From positions 1 to 52,826 of the forward strand of contig NZ_SRIC01000024.1 in NCBI RefSeq assembly GCF_004684775.1: a stretch of 52,826 nt of DNA, given 5' to 3'. How positions within the stretch are numbered: position 1 is the stretch's first letter; every line of letters starts with the position of its first letter. This document shows, piece by piece, positions 15,486 through 26,806 of this stretch. Position numbers and translations under genes: made by a program. This DNA comes from Streptomyces sp. MZ04 (GTDB lineage Bacteria > Actinomycetota > Actinomycetes > Streptomycetales > Streptomycetaceae). Below the pieces are notes generated by a model. The model was not told the origin of the DNA and searched no databases. It saw nothing but the letters and a program-made list of their open reading frames with translations.

Positions 15486-17027
15486 TCAGTGCTCGACGCC
15501 GTCCTCCAGCTTCGACCCCTTCAAGAGGAACCACGCCGCCACCGCGGTGGCCAGCAGAACCGCCGCGCCCACCCCCGCCGCGAGGCGAAGGCCGTCGACG
15601 AACGCGTCCTGCGCCGAGGCGAGCAGTTCCTGGGACTGCTGGGCCGGGAGGCCCCCCACGGACTCCACCGCGCCACCCAGCGACTCGTGCGCTGCCGACG
15701 CCACCTCCGGCGGGGTGCCCGCCGGGGCGGTGAAGTCCCGGTAGACGCCGGTCACGATGGAGCCCAGCAGCGCGATACCGAGGGCCGCGCCCAGTTCGTA
15801 CGCCGTCTCGGAGACCGCTGACGCCGCGCCCGCCTGCTCCTTCGGCACGCCGGACAGGATGACGTCGGCGGTCACCGTGAACGAGAAGCCCGCGCCGATG
15901 CCGACGACCAGGAGCAGAGCTCCCAGGAGCGGATAGCCGGTGGACTGACTCAGGGTGGTGAGCGCCGCGAGCGCGATGCCGACCGCCGCGAGCCCGCCGG
16001 CGACCACCGCGCGCACCGAGAACCGCCGCGCGACCATGCCCGCGATCAGACCGGCGGCCACCGCGCCCACCGCGGCGGGCAGTTCGGCGAGGCCCGCCTC
16101 GAACGGCGGCCTCCCCTGCACCAGTTGCAGGAACTGGGAGAGGAAGAAGACCAGGCCGGACAGGCCGAGGATGGTCAGCAGGTCGGCGAGCACCGCCGCG
16201 GAGAACCCCCGGTTGCGGAAGAGGCGCATGTCCAGGAGCGGCGCGGTCAGCGTGAGCTGACGGCGTACGAACCAGGTCAGCGCGGTCACGCCGAGCAGGC
16301 CCGCCGCGGCGACGTCCCAGCGCAGACCGTGCGCCGCCGCCTCCTTGACGGCGTACACGATGGCGATCATGCCGATGAGCGAGAGCACGACGCTGATCAG
16401 GTCCCAGGGACCCGGCGCCGGGTTCTTCGACTCGGGCAGGAGCTTGATGCCGACCAGGACGAGGACGGCCATCACCGGCAGGTTGATCAGGAAGACCGAG
16501 CCCCACCAGAAGTGCTCGAGCAGGAACCCGCCGACGACCGGACCGACGGCGGCGCCCGCCGAGGCCATCGCGCCCCAGATGCCGACGGCGAGGCTGCGCT
16601 CGCGCGGGTCGTGGAAGATGTTCCGGATCAGCGCGAGCGTGGACGGCATCAGCGTCGCACCCGCGACACCGAGCAACGCGCGGGCCAGCATGAGGAATTC
16701 GGGTGTGGTCGCGTAGGCGTTGAGCACGGAGACCGCGCCGAAGGCGACGGCTCCGGTCAGCAGGAGCTTCTTGCGGCCGATGCGGTCGCCGAGGCTGCCC
16801 ATGGAGACGAGCAGACCGGCGATGACGAACGAGTAGATGTCGCCGATCCACAGCAGCTGCGTGCCGGACGGCTCGAGGTCCTCGCTGATGTACGGCGTCG
16901 CGAGGCCGAGGACGGTCGCGTCGACGGCGACGAGGAGCACGGCGAGCACCAGCACGGCCAGCGCGAGCCAGCGCCCGGGGCTGCGCTCCACCTCCGCCTG
17001 GGAGGTCCGCTGTTGGGTGCTGGTCAT
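15486..17027 (-). CDS. MFS drug transporter, 14-helix EmrB/QacA type
   Basis: Protein of 513 residues with about 14 transmembrane helices. It has LAVDATVLGLATPYISEDL in the first helix region, the loop motif GSLGDRIGRKKLLL between helices 2 and 3, and GPVVGGFLLEHFWWGSVFLINLP in helix 5, typical of drug:H+ antiporters (DHA2). The ATG at 17027 overlaps the TetR gene's stop by four bases, so regulator and pump are translationally coupled. It likely exports a toxic compound sensed by that regulator. The compound is not predictable. Confidence 0.92.
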   Translation of the reverse strand: MTSTQQRTSQAEVERSPGRWLALAVLVLAVLLVAVDATVLGLATPYISEDLEPSGTQLLWIGDIYSFVIAGLLVSMGSLGDRIGRKKLLLTGAVAFGAVSVLNAYATTPEFLMLARALLGVAGATLMPSTLALIRNIFHDPRERSLAVGIWGAMASAGAAVGPVVGGFLLEHFWWGSVFLINLPVMAVLVLVGIKLLPESKNPAPGPWDLISVVLSLIGMIAIVYAVKEAAAHGLRWDVAAAGLLGVTALTWFVRRQLTLTAPLLDMRLFRNRGFSAAVLADLLTILGLSGLVFFLSQFLQLVQGRPPFEAGLAELPAAVGAVAAGLIAGMVARRFSVRAVVAGGLAAVGIALAALTTLSQSTGYPLLGALLLVVGIGAGFSFTVTADVILSGVPKEQAGAASAVSETAYELGAALGIALLGSIVTGVYRDFTAPAGTPPEVASAAHESLGGAVESVGGLPAQQSQELLASAQDAFVDGLRLAAGVGAAVLLATAVAAWFLLKGSKLEDGVEH

Positions 17028-17575
17028 GGTTCCACTCTCCGTTGCGCGCCGCCGATCAACAGCTCGGCGATCATGTATGAGAAATCCTTGGCGGCCACGC
17101 GGCCGTCCAGTACGGCCCAGGCGCCCGAGCCGACGAGCCCGTAGAGCGCCTCCGTGAGCCAGGCGGGGGTCAGGTCGATGCGGAACTCGCCGCCCTCTTG
17201 GCCGCGCCGGAAGAGCGCGGCCACGTAGGCGTCGAGGCGGGACCAGCCCTCGTGCTGCGTATCGCCCTCGAAGAGCTGGTTCTCGGTGACGAGGAACGCG
17301 AGCAGTCCCGCCGCGGGCTCGATCTCCTTCACCAGGCGGCGCAGCGCGTCGCTCGCGCTGTCCTCGTCGAGCCGGGCCGCGTCGATGGCCGCCTCGAACT
17401 CCTGGATGCCGAGCTCCTCGAGGGCTCGTACGAGGGCGTCGCGCCCGGCGAAATGCCGGTGCAGCGTGGCCCGGCTGATCCCCGCCGCGCGGGCCACCTC
17501 GTCCATCGTGGCGGAGCCTTTGCGGGTGAGGAGCGCCGCGGCGCTGCGCAGCACCTGGTCGCGATCGACTGACAT
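17024..17575 (-). CDS. TetR family transcriptional regulator of the adjacent MFS gene
   Basis: Protein of 183 residues. The N-terminal helix-turn-helix is MDEVARAAGISRATLHRHF (about residues 24-42). The rest is a helical ligand-binding domain. First gene of an operon with the MFS pump. The ATG at 17575 is preferred over one at 17602 since the latter would lie within the operator palindrome. A perfect 20-bp palindrome 19 bases upstream is the expected binding site, so the protein probably represses its own operon until a ligand binds. Confidence 0.92.
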   Translation of the reverse strand: MSVDRDQVLRSAAALLTRKGSATMDEVARAAGISRATLHRHFAGRDALVRALEELGIQEFEAAIDAARLDEDSASDALRRLVKEIEPAAGLLAFLVTENQLFEGDTQHEGWSRLDAYVAALFRRGQEGGEFRIDLTPAWLTEALYGLVGSGAWAVLDGRVAAKDFSYMIAELLIGGAQRRVEP

Positions 17576-17593
17576 GAGACAACCATAAGCCAT

Positions 17594-17613
17594 GTGAGAC
17601 AAATTTGTCTCAC
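17594..17613. promoter_or_regulatory. TetR-type operator palindrome
   Basis: GTGAGACAAATTTGTCTCAC is a perfect 20-bp palindrome upstream of the TetR-MFS operon. Its half-site GAGACAA recurs at 17576-17582, next to the start codon. Confidence 0.8.
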
Positions 17614-17667
17614 GAGATATGAATGACTCTCACCGGCGGGTCACCAGTCAGTCACCGGCGGGGCCGG

Positions 17668-18642
17668 TCAGTTCCAGGGCAGCTGCCCGCGCCGCTCCCA
17701 GTACACGGCGGGCTCCTCCACGAGCCCCGCGAGCCGTTCCAGCTGCTCCGCGTCGAGGTCGACGGCCGCCGCGTGCAGATTGGAGACGAGCTGGACCGAG
17801 GTGGCCGCCCCGGACAGGACGACGCCCGCCCACGGCTTGCGCAGCGCCAGGGCGAGGGCCACCGCGTCGCAGCCGAGCCCGGTCGCGTCGGCGACCTCGC
17901 GCAGGGCGGCCGGGGCGTGCTCCCCCGCGAGGCGGCCGTTGGCCATGCCCTCCTTGACCAGGACCGTGAGCCCCGCGTCATGGGCCTCGGCGAGCGCCGG
18001 TTCGGCCGAGGTCTCCAGGGCGTTGTACGTGGCCTGGACCGTACGGAAGAGCGGCTCGCCCTCGACGGTCACGGCGAGCGCGGCACGGATCGCCGCCGCC
18101 TGTTCCGGGCCGCTCACCGAGAGGCCCACCGTCACTCCTTCGGCCGCGAGGTCGGCGAGCCTGGCGTGCAGCTCCTTGTCGCCCAGGGCCGGGCTCTCGG
18201 GCGTGACGGAGTGGATCTGGTAGAGGTCGAGCCGGTCGCCGAGCAGTTCGGCGCTCTCCTCGCGCTGACGGACGTACGCGGCGACGCTGTGGTCCTTGAC
18301 CTCGTGCGGGCCGTCCACCTCGGTGTGCCAGGCGGCCGTGTACGTATACCCCCACTTGCTGCCGACGACGACGTCCCGGATGTCGGGCCTGGCGTGCAGC
18401 CAGTCGGCGAGGAACTCCTCGGAGCGGCCGTAGGAGCGCGCCACGTCGAAGTAGCGGACCCCCGACGCGTAGGCGGCGTCGAGGAGTTCGAGGGTGCGCT
18501 CGCGCAGGGCCTCGACGCTGCGCGAGGGCGGCAGGTCGGCGTCGCGGCCGAGCGTGATGTAGCCGGGCCTGCCGATGGCGGCCAGGCCGAACCCGATGTG
18601 CGCGGTGGGGGTGGTCGCTGCTGCCAGACGGGCGAAGGGCAT
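17668..18642 (-). CDS. aldo/keto reductase family protein
   Basis: Protein of 324 residues with an AKR barrel. The catalytic set appears as Asp and Tyr in YFDVARSYG, Lys in VVVGSKWGY and His in LYQIHSVT. It should reduce an aldehyde or ketone with NADPH, or run in reverse; the substrate is unknown. It lies downstream of argH on the same strand with 88 bp between, so partial cotranscription with argGH is possible. No role in arginine synthesis is known for this family. Confidence 0.9.
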   Translation of the reverse strand: MPFARLAAATTPTAHIGFGLAAIGRPGYITLGRDADLPPSRSVEALRERTLELLDAAYASGVRYFDVARSYGRSEEFLADWLHARPDIRDVVVGSKWGYTYTAAWHTEVDGPHEVKDHSVAAYVRQREESAELLGDRLDLYQIHSVTPESPALGDKELHARLADLAAEGVTVGLSVSGPEQAAAIRAALAVTVEGEPLFRTVQATYNALETSAEPALAEAHDAGLTVLVKEGMANGRLAGEHAPAALREVADATGLGCDAVALALALRKPWAGVVLSGAATSVQLVSNLHAAAVDLDAEQLERLAGLVEEPAVYWERRGQLPWN

Positions 18643-18730
18643 CGCGGGCTCCGTTCGGTCGGCTCCTTGCGGATGGCGACCAACGTAACCCGCGATGCCC
18701 CAAGTCGACGCGGCCGGCGAGGCGCTTGCG

Positions 18731-20203
<1,473 letters not shown>

Positions 20204-21400
20204 CTATGCCCGCAATTGACGCTGCGCCGCGATCTTGGACGAGAGACCGAAGATCTCGATGAAGCCCTGCGCCTTGGACTGGTCGAAGGTGTCGCCCGAA
20301 TCGTAGGTCGCGAGGTTGAAGTCGTAGAGGGACTCGCCGGACTTCCGGCCGGTGACGACGGCGCGGCCGCCGTGCAGGGTCATCCGGATGTCGCCGGTGA
20401 CGTGCTGGTTGGCCTCGTCGATGAAGCCGTCCAGGGCGCGCTTGAGCGGGGAGAACCACAGGCCGTCGTAGACCAGCTCGCCCCATCGCTGCTCGATCTG
20501 CCGCTTGTAGCGGGCCAGTTCGCGCTCGACGGTGACGTTCTCCAGCTCCTGGTGCGCGGTGATGAGCGCGATGGCGCCCGGCGCCTCGTACACCTCACGG
20601 GACTTGATGCCGACGAGCCGGTCCTCGACCATGTCGATCCGGCCGATGCCCTGCGCGCCCGCGCGCTCGTTGAGCTGCTGGATGGCCTGCAGGACGGTGA
20701 CGGGGCGACCGTCGACGGCGACCGGGACGCCCCGCTCGAAGGAGATGACGACCTCGTCGGCCTCGCGCGGCGTTGCGGGGTTCGAGGTGTACTCGTAGAT
20801 GTCCTCGATCGGCGCGTTCCAGATGTCCTCCAGGAAACCCGTCTCGACGGCCCGTCCGAAGACGTTCTGGTCGATGGAGTACGGGGACTTCTTGGAGGTG
20901 GCGATCGGGAGCTGCCTCTCCTCGCAGAAGGCGATCGCCTTGTCCCGCGTCATCGCGTAGTCACGGACCGGGGCGATGCACTTCAGGCCGGGGCCGAGGG
21001 CGGAGATGCCGGCCTCGAACCGCACCTGGTCGTTGCCCTTGCCGGTGCAGCCGTGGGCCACGATCCCGGCGCCGTGCTTCTCGGCGGCGGCCACGAGGTG
21101 CTTGACGATGGTCGGCCGCGAGAGGGCGGAGACCAGCGGGTAGCGGTCCATGTAGAGGGCGTTGGCCTTGATCGCCGGGAGGCAGTACTCCTCGGCGAAC
21201 TCGTCCTTCGCGTCCGCGACCTCGGCCTCCACGGCACCGCAGGCGAGCGCGCGCTTGCGGATGACGTCCAGGTCCTCGCCGCCCTGGCCGACGTCCACGG
21301 CGACGGCGATGACCTCGGCGCCCGTCTCCTCGGCGATCCAGCCGATGGCGACGGAGGTGTCCAGACCGCCTGAATAGGCGAGTACGACGCGCTCGGTCAT
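20204..21400 (-). CDS. argG: argininosuccinate synthase
   Basis: Protein of 398 residues. The ATP pyrophosphatase loop is [15 protein letters not shown] at residues about 7-21, and [14 protein letters not shown] is the citrulline/ATP-binding segment. It joins citrulline and aspartate to argininosuccinate using ATP. The gene is preceded by a consensus-like promoter overlapped by an ARG box, so ArgR should repress it. In S. coelicolor argG is, from memory, far from argH; here they are adjacent. Confidence 0.97.
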   Translation of the reverse strand: MTERVVLAYSGGLDTSVAIGWIAEETGAEVIAVAVDVGQGGEDLDVIRKRALACGAVEAEVADAKDEFAEEYCLPAIKANALYMDRYPLVSALSRPTIVKHLVAAAEKHGAGIVAHGCTGKGNDQVRFEAGISALGPGLKCIAPVRDYAMTRDKAIAFCEERQLPIATSKKSPYSIDQNVFGRAVETGFLEDIWNAPIEDIYEYTSNPATPREADEVVISFERGVPVAVDGRPVTVLQAIQQLNERAGAQGIGRIDMVEDRLVGIKSREVYEAPGAIALITAHQELENVTVERELARYKRQIEQRWGELVYDGLWFSPLKRALDGFIDEANQHVTGDIRMTLHGGRAVVTGRKSGESLYDFNLATYDSGDTFDQSKAQGFIEIFGLSSKIAAQRQLRA

Positions 21401-21442
21401 GGCTTTCTCCTCACGGTGCGGTCGCGTTACAGTGCGTTCTCC

Positions 21443-21480
21443 TTATGCATGAGTATGCAGTGCTCCGCATGATTCGTCAA
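21443..21480 (-). promoter_or_regulatory. argG promoter with ARG box
   Basis: On the minus strand TTGACG (21480-21475) and CATACT (2157-52 of the same row, 21457-21452) are 17 bases apart. The ArgR-type sequence CTGCATACTCATGCATAA (21460-21443) covers the -10. The region between the boxes also reads ATCATGCGG, a further half-site. Repression by blocking RNA polymerase is expected. Confidence 0.75.
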
Positions 21481-21568
21481 TCCGGTCACACCACGCCGAG
21501 GCCCACGAAGTCATTAGACAGGCGAAGAATTAGACAGACGAAGGATCTTTGGCGAATAATCCTTAGGC

Positions 21569-22156
21569 ATGGGAAAGACTCACGAACGCATAGACGGCCG
21601 ACTCCGCACCTTCATCGAGGCACAGCCCATCTTCTTCACCGCGACCGCGCCGCTCGCGGACGACGGCACGATCAATCTCTCCCCCAAGGGCCTGACCGGA
21701 TCCTTCGCGGTCATCGACGAACTCACCGTCGCCTACCTGGACTTCGCGGGCAGCAACGCGGAGACGGTCGCCCATCTGCGCGAGAACGGCCGCATCACCC
21801 TGATGTGGTGCGCCTTCCAGGGCCCGCCCAACATCGTCCGGGTGCACGGGCGCGGCGAGCCCGTCTTCCGCGACGACCCGCGCTGGGCGGAGCTGCTCGG
21901 GCACTTCCCCGACATCGACCCCACCCCGCACGGCCTGCGCGCGATCATCGTCGTGACGGCCGAACTCGTCCGTGACACCTGCGGCTACAACGTTCCCTTC
22001 ATGTCGTACGACGAGGACCGCGATCTGCACGCCAAGCGCTTCGGGCGCGAGGACGACGCGTCGCTGAGCGCGTACTTCACCAAGAAGGAGCACATCGCGC
22101 AGAGCATCGACGGCCTGCCGGGCCTGCCGTTGCCGCTGCCGCCGCTTACCGTCTGA
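21569..22156 (+). CDS. pyridoxamine 5'-phosphate oxidase-fold protein
   Basis: Protein of 195 residues. It matches flavin-binding PPOX-type proteins of actinobacteria: an early FFTATAPLADDGTINLSPKG, then FAGSNAETVAHLRENGRITLM and the later CGYNVPFMSY. Probably binds FMN or F420 and reduces a small molecule. It is not the vitamin B6 enzyme itself. Divergent from argG; the following transpeptidase gene starts three bases after its stop, so they are cotranscribed. Confidence 0.87.
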   Translation: MGKTHERIDGRLRTFIEAQPIFFTATAPLADDGTINLSPKGLTGSFAVIDELTVAYLDFAGSNAETVAHLRENGRITLMWCAFQGPPNIVRVHGRGEPVFRDDPRWAELLGHFPDIDPTPHGLRAIIVVTAELVRDTCGYNVPFMSYDEDRDLHAKRFGREDDASLSAYFTKKEHIAQSIDGLPGLPLPLPPLTV

Positions 22157-22159
22157 GTC

Positions 22160-22888
22160 ATGCGCCTACGTGCCGCCGCTCTCGCGTCCGCAGCCCTGCT
22201 CGCCACCGCCGCGACCCTGGGAGCCGCGCCCGGTGCATCCGGCTCCGGCCCCGCTGCCGGGAGGCCGCTCCCGGACCGCATGGCCGACACCGGCGGCGGC
22301 ACCCAGCTCATCACCGCACGGGCCGCGCACACCGGCTCCACCACCGGCACCGTCACGTGGTGGGACCGGCGCGCGGGGCGGTGGACGAAGGCCGGCTCGG
22401 CGGCCGCGCGGTTCGGCGCGAAGGGCCTGACGGAGGGCGGTACGCGCAAGCAGGGCACGAACACGACGCCCACGGGCCTCTTCCGCCTCCCCTACGCCTT
22501 CGGCATCGACCGCGCACCGTCCGGCACGGACTACGCCTACCGCCGCGTGACGAAGAAGTCCTGGTGGTGCCAGGACAACAACTCCCGCTCCTACAACCGC
22601 TGGACTCAGCCACGCCCCGCCGACTGCCGCGCCACCGAGTCCGAGCACCTCATCACGTACGACCCCCAGTACGCGCACGCCCTGGTGATCGGCTTCAACT
22701 ACGACCGCCCGGTGCGCGGGCGCGGCGCCGGAATCTTCCTGCACGTCAACGGGCGCGGGGCGACGGCGGGTTGCGTGTCGGTCTCCGGGGATGCGATGCG
22801 ACGGATCCTGCGGTGGGCGGATGAGGGGCGGCGGCCGCACATGGCGATCGGTACCGCGTCGGGGGCTACGGCGATCACTCGCTACTGA
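22160..22888 (+). CDS. secreted L,D-transpeptidase-family protein (YkuD-like)
   Basis: Protein of 242 residues with an N-terminal signal peptide (LRAAALASAALLATAATLGAA). The C-terminal part has the catalytic pattern of YkuD enzymes: His in FLHVNGRGATAGCVSV and Cys eight residues later. Upstream NTTPTGLFRLP also fits. It may crosslink peptidoglycan stem peptides or attach other molecules to the wall; some relatives of this secreted group are of unproven activity. Directly after the PPOX-fold gene. Confidence 0.88.
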   Translation: MRLRAAALASAALLATAATLGAAPGASGSGPAAGRPLPDRMADTGGGTQLITARAAHTGSTTGTVTWWDRRAGRWTKAGSAAARFGAKGLTEGGTRKQGTNTTPTGLFRLPYAFGIDRAPSGTDYAYRRVTKKSWWCQDNNSRSYNRWTQPRPADCRATESEHLITYDPQYAHALVIGFNYDRPVRGRGAGIFLHVNGRGATAGCVSVSGDAMRRILRWADEGRRPHMAIGTASGATAITRY

Positions 22889-22889
22889 G

Positions 22890-22917
22890 CACGGCACGCA
22901 CGGCACGCACGGCACTT
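22890..22917. repeat. short direct repeat after the transpeptidase gene
   Basis: The nine-base unit ACGGCACGC is repeated about three times just past the stop codon, with the last copy diverged. It precedes the promoter region of the symporter gene. No function is evident. Confidence 0.6.
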
Positions 22918-22986
22918 ACGTAGGTGTAGCGACCACATATCGAGACGCGGTTGCGTCCACCCTCCACGGCGGCGTTGCATCGCCGG

Positions 22987-23952
22987 GTGCAAACCGAACA
23001 GACGATCCCCAACTCGACGGAGAGCGGCGACAAGGCGGCCCGGCTCGCCGTCACGGTCTTCCCCGTCCTCGTGCTCGCCGCCGGCGCGCTCGGCCTCGCA
23101 GCGCCGGACACCTTCGAGGGCTGGGGCACGAACGTCCCGTACCTCCTGGGCCTCGTGATGTTCTGCATGGGACTCACGATGACCCCGCTCGACTTCCAGG
23201 GCGTCGTCAAGCGGCCCTGGGCCGTCGCGCTCGGCTTGGTCGCGCACTACGTGATCATGCCGGGGCTCGGCTGGCTGATCGCCCACGCGCTCGGCCTGTC
23301 ACCGCAGTTGGCGGCCGGCGTGATCCTGGTCGGCTGCGCGCCGAGCGGCACCGCATCCAATGTCGTGACCTATCTGGCGCGCGGCGACGTGGCCCTGTCC
23401 GTCTCGGTGGCCACCGTCTCGACCGTGCTCGCGCCGCTCATCACGCCGCCGCTGACGCTGCTCCTCGCGGGCGAGTATCTGCCGGTGGACGCGGGGTCGA
23501 TGGTCACGGACATCCTCAAGACCGTGCTGCTCCCGGTCATCGCGGGCCTTGTCGTGCGGCTGCTCTTCGGGCGCTACATAGGTCGGGTGCTCAGCGCGCT
23601 GCCGTGGTTGTCCGCCCTGACCATCGCCGTCATCGTGGCGATCGTCGTCGCGGGCAGCGCGGCCGCCATCAAGTCGGCGGCGCTGCTGGTCTTCCTGGCG
23701 GTCGTGCTGCACAACGGGCTCGGGCTGGCACTGGGGTACGGCGCGGGGAAGCTGGCGCGGCTCGGGCCGCCCGCATCCCGGGCCATGGCCTTCGAGGTGG
23801 GGATGCAGAACTCGGGCCTCGCGGCGTCGCTCGCCACGGCCCACTTCAGCCCGCTCGCGGCGCTGCCCGCCGCGGTGTTCTCCGTGTGGCACAACGTGTC
23901 GGGGGCGTTGGTCGCCGCGTGGATGTCGCACCGGGCGCGGCGGACGGGCTGA
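22987..23952 (+). CDS. bile acid:sodium symporter (BASS) family transporter
   Basis: Protein of about 321 residues with nine or ten transmembrane helices. BASS features are GLVMFCMGLTMTPLDF, the crossover-like VGCAPSGTASNVVTYLARGD and EVGMQNSGLAASLA. Proteins of this family import organic anions with sodium; in bacteria substrates include pantoate and keto acids, so bile acid is only the family name. GTG at 22987 is chosen; TTG at 22951 is also possible and neither has a clear RBS. The stop codon lies within a strong palindrome. Confidence 0.9.
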   Translation: MQTEQTIPNSTESGDKAARLAVTVFPVLVLAAGALGLAAPDTFEGWGTNVPYLLGLVMFCMGLTMTPLDFQGVVKRPWAVALGLVAHYVIMPGLGWLIAHALGLSPQLAAGVILVGCAPSGTASNVVTYLARGDVALSVSVATVSTVLAPLITPPLTLLLAGEYLPVDAGSMVTDILKTVLLPVIAGLVVRLLFGRYIGRVLSALPWLSALTIAVIVAIVVAGSAAAIKSAALLVFLAVVLHNGLGLALGYGAGKLARLGPPASRAMAFEVGMQNSGLAASLATAHFSPLAALPAAVFSVWHNVSGALVAAWMSHRARRTG

Positions 23953-23967
23953 AATTCAGCCCGTCCG
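23941..23967. terminator. bidirectional terminator palindrome between BASS gene and argR
   Basis: CGGACGGGCTGAA (23941-23953) pairs perfectly with TTCAGCCCGTCCG (23955-23967). It contains the stop codon of the plus-strand gene and continues GCGTTTGAGGACGA, a sequence I recognise as a frequent Streptomyces intergenic repeat. The genes here are convergent. Confidence 0.8.
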
Positions 23968-24029
23968 GCGTTTGAGGACGAACTCGGCGAAGCCGGTGAT
24001 GAACGGCGCCCGAGGCCCAGGGGCCCGGA

Positions 24030-24584
24030 TCAGTGTTCGTTCGACGCCAGCCTCAACAGGTGGTCCGCCAACGCCTGACCCCCCGTAGCCTCCCGGCTGA
24101 TCAGCATCAGCGTGTCGTCGCCCGCGATCGTCCCGAGGATGTCGTGCAGTTCCGCCTGGTCGATCGCCGATGCCAGGAACTGGGCGGCGCCCGGCGGCGT
24201 GCGCAGGACGACGAGGTTCGCCGAGGCCTCCGCCGAGATCAGCAGCTCCGCGGAGAGGCGGCGCATCCGCTCCTCCTTGGCGGACTCGCCCAGCGGCGCG
24301 CGCGGGGTGCGGAAGCCGCCCTCGCTCGGTACCGCGTAGATGAGGTCGCCCTCGGCGTTGCGGATCTTCACCGCGTTCAGCTCGTCCAGGTCCCGGGAGA
24401 GCGTCGCCTGGGTGACGGTCAGGCCGTCGTCGGCGAGCAGCTTCGCCAGCTGGCTCTGGGAGCGCACCGGCTGCCGGTTGAGGATGTCCACGATCCGGCG
24501 GTGGCGTGCGGTGCGGGTCTGCGGCACCGCGGGCCCGGTGTGATCCGGGTGCTCCGCGTGCTCGTTGCCTTGCGCATGACTCAT
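24030..24584 (-). CDS. argR: arginine repressor ArgR
   Basis: Protein of 184 residues. An N-terminal winged helix holds [20 protein letters not shown] followed by LSRDLDEL. The C-terminal hexamerisation and arginine-binding domain has [12 protein letters not shown]. With arginine as corepressor it binds ARG boxes ahead of argC and argG. The first about 25 residues are a His-rich, polar extension. Last gene of argC-J-B-D-R, so it controls its own synthesis. Confidence 0.97.
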   Translation of the reverse strand: MSHAQGNEHAEHPDHTGPAVPQTRTARHRRIVDILNRQPVRSQSQLAKLLADDGLTVTQATLSRDLDELNAVKIRNAEGDLIYAVPSEGGFRTPRAPLGESAKEERMRRLSAELLISAEASANLVVLRTPPGAAQFLASAIDQAELHDILGTIAGDDTLMLISREATGGQALADHLLRLASNEH

Positions 24585-24591
24585 CGTCGTC

Positions 24592-25815
24592 TCATTCTCC
24601 GGATCGTCCGTCCCCGTTGGCCTCGGAGGCCTTCAACGCCTCGGCAGCCGTTTCCAGGACGCCGGGCAGGGCCCGGAGGAACGCGTCCACCTCGTCGTCG
24701 CGGACGTTCAGCGGCGGCATCAGCCGTACGACATCGGGGGCGGGCGCGTTCACCAGGAAGCCGGCGTCCTGAGCCGCCTGCTGCACCTGGGGCGCGAGCG
24801 GCTCGGTGAGCACGATACCCAGCAGCAGGCCCGCGCCCCTGACATGGCCGACGAGCGGGTGTCCGAGTGACTCGATTCCGTCGCGCAGCTTCTCGCTCGC
24901 CCGCTTGGTGTTCTCCAGGAGACCCTCGGCCTCGATGGTGTCCAGGACGGCGAGGCCCGCGGCGCACGCGACCGGGTTCCCGCCGAACGTCGTGCCGTGG
25001 TGACCGGGCTTGAACAGCTCCGCGGCCGCGCCGAACGCGACGGTCGCGCCGAGCGGCAGACCGCCGCCCAGGCCCTTCGCGAGCGTGACGACATCCGGCT
25101 GGACGTCCTCGTGCGCGAGGTACTCGAACCAGTGGCCGGTACGGCCGATTCCGGTCTGCACCTCGTCCAGGACGAGCAGCGTCCCGGTGGCCGCGGTGAT
25201 CTCCCGGGCCGCCTTCAGATAGCCCGCGGGCGGCACGACGACGCCGAGTTCGCCCTGGATGGGCTCGATGATCACGAGGGCGGTCTCGGTGGTGACCGCC
25301 GCGCGCAGGGCCTCCACATCGCCGAACGGGACATGCGTGACGTCGCCGGGCAGCGGCAGGAACGGCTCCCGCTTGCCCTGCTGCCCGGTGAGCGTGAGCG
25401 CGCCCATGGTCCGGCCGTGGAAGCCGCCCTCGGTGGCGACCATGTGCGAACGGCCGGTCAGGCGGCCGATCTTGAAGGCGCCCTCGTTGGCCTCCGCGCC
25501 GGAGTTGCAGAAGTACACCTTCCCCTCGCGCCCGAAGAGCTGGAGCAGCTTCTCGGCGAGCGCGACGGGCGGCTCGGCGACGAAGAGGTTCGAGACGTGG
25601 CCGAGCGAGCCGATCTGGTTGCTCACGGCTTCGACGATCGCCGGGTGGGCGTGGCCGAGCGCGTTGACCGCGATGCCGCCGACGAAATCGACGTACTCCT
25701 TGCCGTCCGCGTCCCACAGCTTGCTGCCCGCGCCGCGCACGAGGGGCAGCCTGGGCGTGCCGTAGTTGTCCATGAGCGCGCCCTGCCAGCGCGCGGTCAG
25801 CTCCTGGTTGCTCAT
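24592..25815 (-). CDS. argD: acetylornithine aminotransferase
   Basis: Protein of 407 residues, class III PLP aminotransferase. The cofactor-binding segment [14 protein letters not shown] and the Schiff-base Lys in [13 protein letters not shown] are present, as is [14 protein letters not shown]. It converts N-acetylglutamate semialdehyde to N-acetylornithine. The ATG overlaps the argB stop by four bases; argR starts seven bases after argD ends. Confidence 0.96.
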   Translation of the reverse strand: MSNQELTARWQGALMDNYGTPRLPLVRGAGSKLWDADGKEYVDFVGGIAVNALGHAHPAIVEAVSNQIGSLGHVSNLFVAEPPVALAEKLLQLFGREGKVYFCNSGAEANEGAFKIGRLTGRSHMVATEGGFHGRTMGALTLTGQQGKREPFLPLPGDVTHVPFGDVEALRAAVTTETALVIIEPIQGELGVVVPPAGYLKAAREITAATGTLLVLDEVQTGIGRTGHWFEYLAHEDVQPDVVTLAKGLGGGLPLGATVAFGAAAELFKPGHHGTTFGGNPVACAAGLAVLDTIEAEGLLENTKRASEKLRDGIESLGHPLVGHVRGAGLLLGIVLTEPLAPQVQQAAQDAGFLVNAPAPDVVRLMPPLNVRDDEVDAFLRALPGVLETAAEALKASEANGDGRSGE

Positions 25816-26806
25816 GACTCCCCCTCGGTGTCCGTGCTGTCCTGATCGGGCACGACCATCGTGCCGATGCCCTCGTCGGTGAAGATCTCCAGGAGGATCG
25901 AGTGCTGCACGCGGCCGTCGATCACGCGGGCCGTCTCGACGCCGTTGCGTACGGCGTGCAGACAGCCCTCCATCTTCGGGACCATGCCGCTGGCCAGCTC
26001 GGGCAGGAGCTTCTCCAGCTCGGCGGCGGTGAGGCGGCTGATCACCTCGTCGCTGTTGGGCCAGTCCTCGTAGAGGCCCTCGACGTCCGTGAGGACCATC
26101 AGGGTCTCGGCGTCCAGCGCCGCAGCGAGTGCCGCAGCCGCCGTATCAGCATTGACGTTGTAGACATGTCCGTCGTCCTGGGAGCGGGCGATCGAGGAGA
26201 CGACCGGGATGCGGCCGTCGGCGAGCAGGGCCTCGATGGCGCCCGTGTCGATCTCGGTGATCTCGCCGACCCGGCCGATGTCGACCAGCTCGCCCTCGAT
26301 GCGGGGCTGGTGCTTGGTGGCGGTGATGGTGTGCGCGTCCTCGCCGGTGAGGCCGACGGCGAGCGGGCCGTGCTGGTTCAGCAGGCCGACCAGCTCGCGC
26401 TGGACCTGTCCCGCGAGCACCATGCGTACGACGTCCATGGCGTCCTCGGTGGTGACGCGCAGGCCCGCCTTGAACTCGCTGACGATGCCGTGCCGGTCCA
26501 GGGCCTTGCTGATCTGCGGTCCGCCGCCGTGCACCACGACGGGCCTCAGACCGGCGTGGTGCAGGAAGACGACGTCCTGCGCGAAGGCGGCCTTCAGCTC
26601 CTCGTCGATCATGGCGTTGCCGCCGAACTTGATGACGACCGTCTTGCCGCGGTGCCGGGTCAGCCAGGGCAGCGCCTCGATGAGGATCTGCGCCTTGGGC
26701 AGCGCGGTGTGCTTCCGGGCGGTGGGCTGGCTGCCGGCGTCCTTGCTCGCGTCCTTGCTCGCGTCCTTGCTCGCGTCCTTGCCCATGTCTTCGCTCGTGT
26801 CTTTGC

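Noticed and set aside
14551..16851. Minus-strand 766-codon frame across plsC and the MFS gene
   Set aside because: It overlaps two well-supported genes in other frames and shows a frame-shifted, Arg-rich composition.
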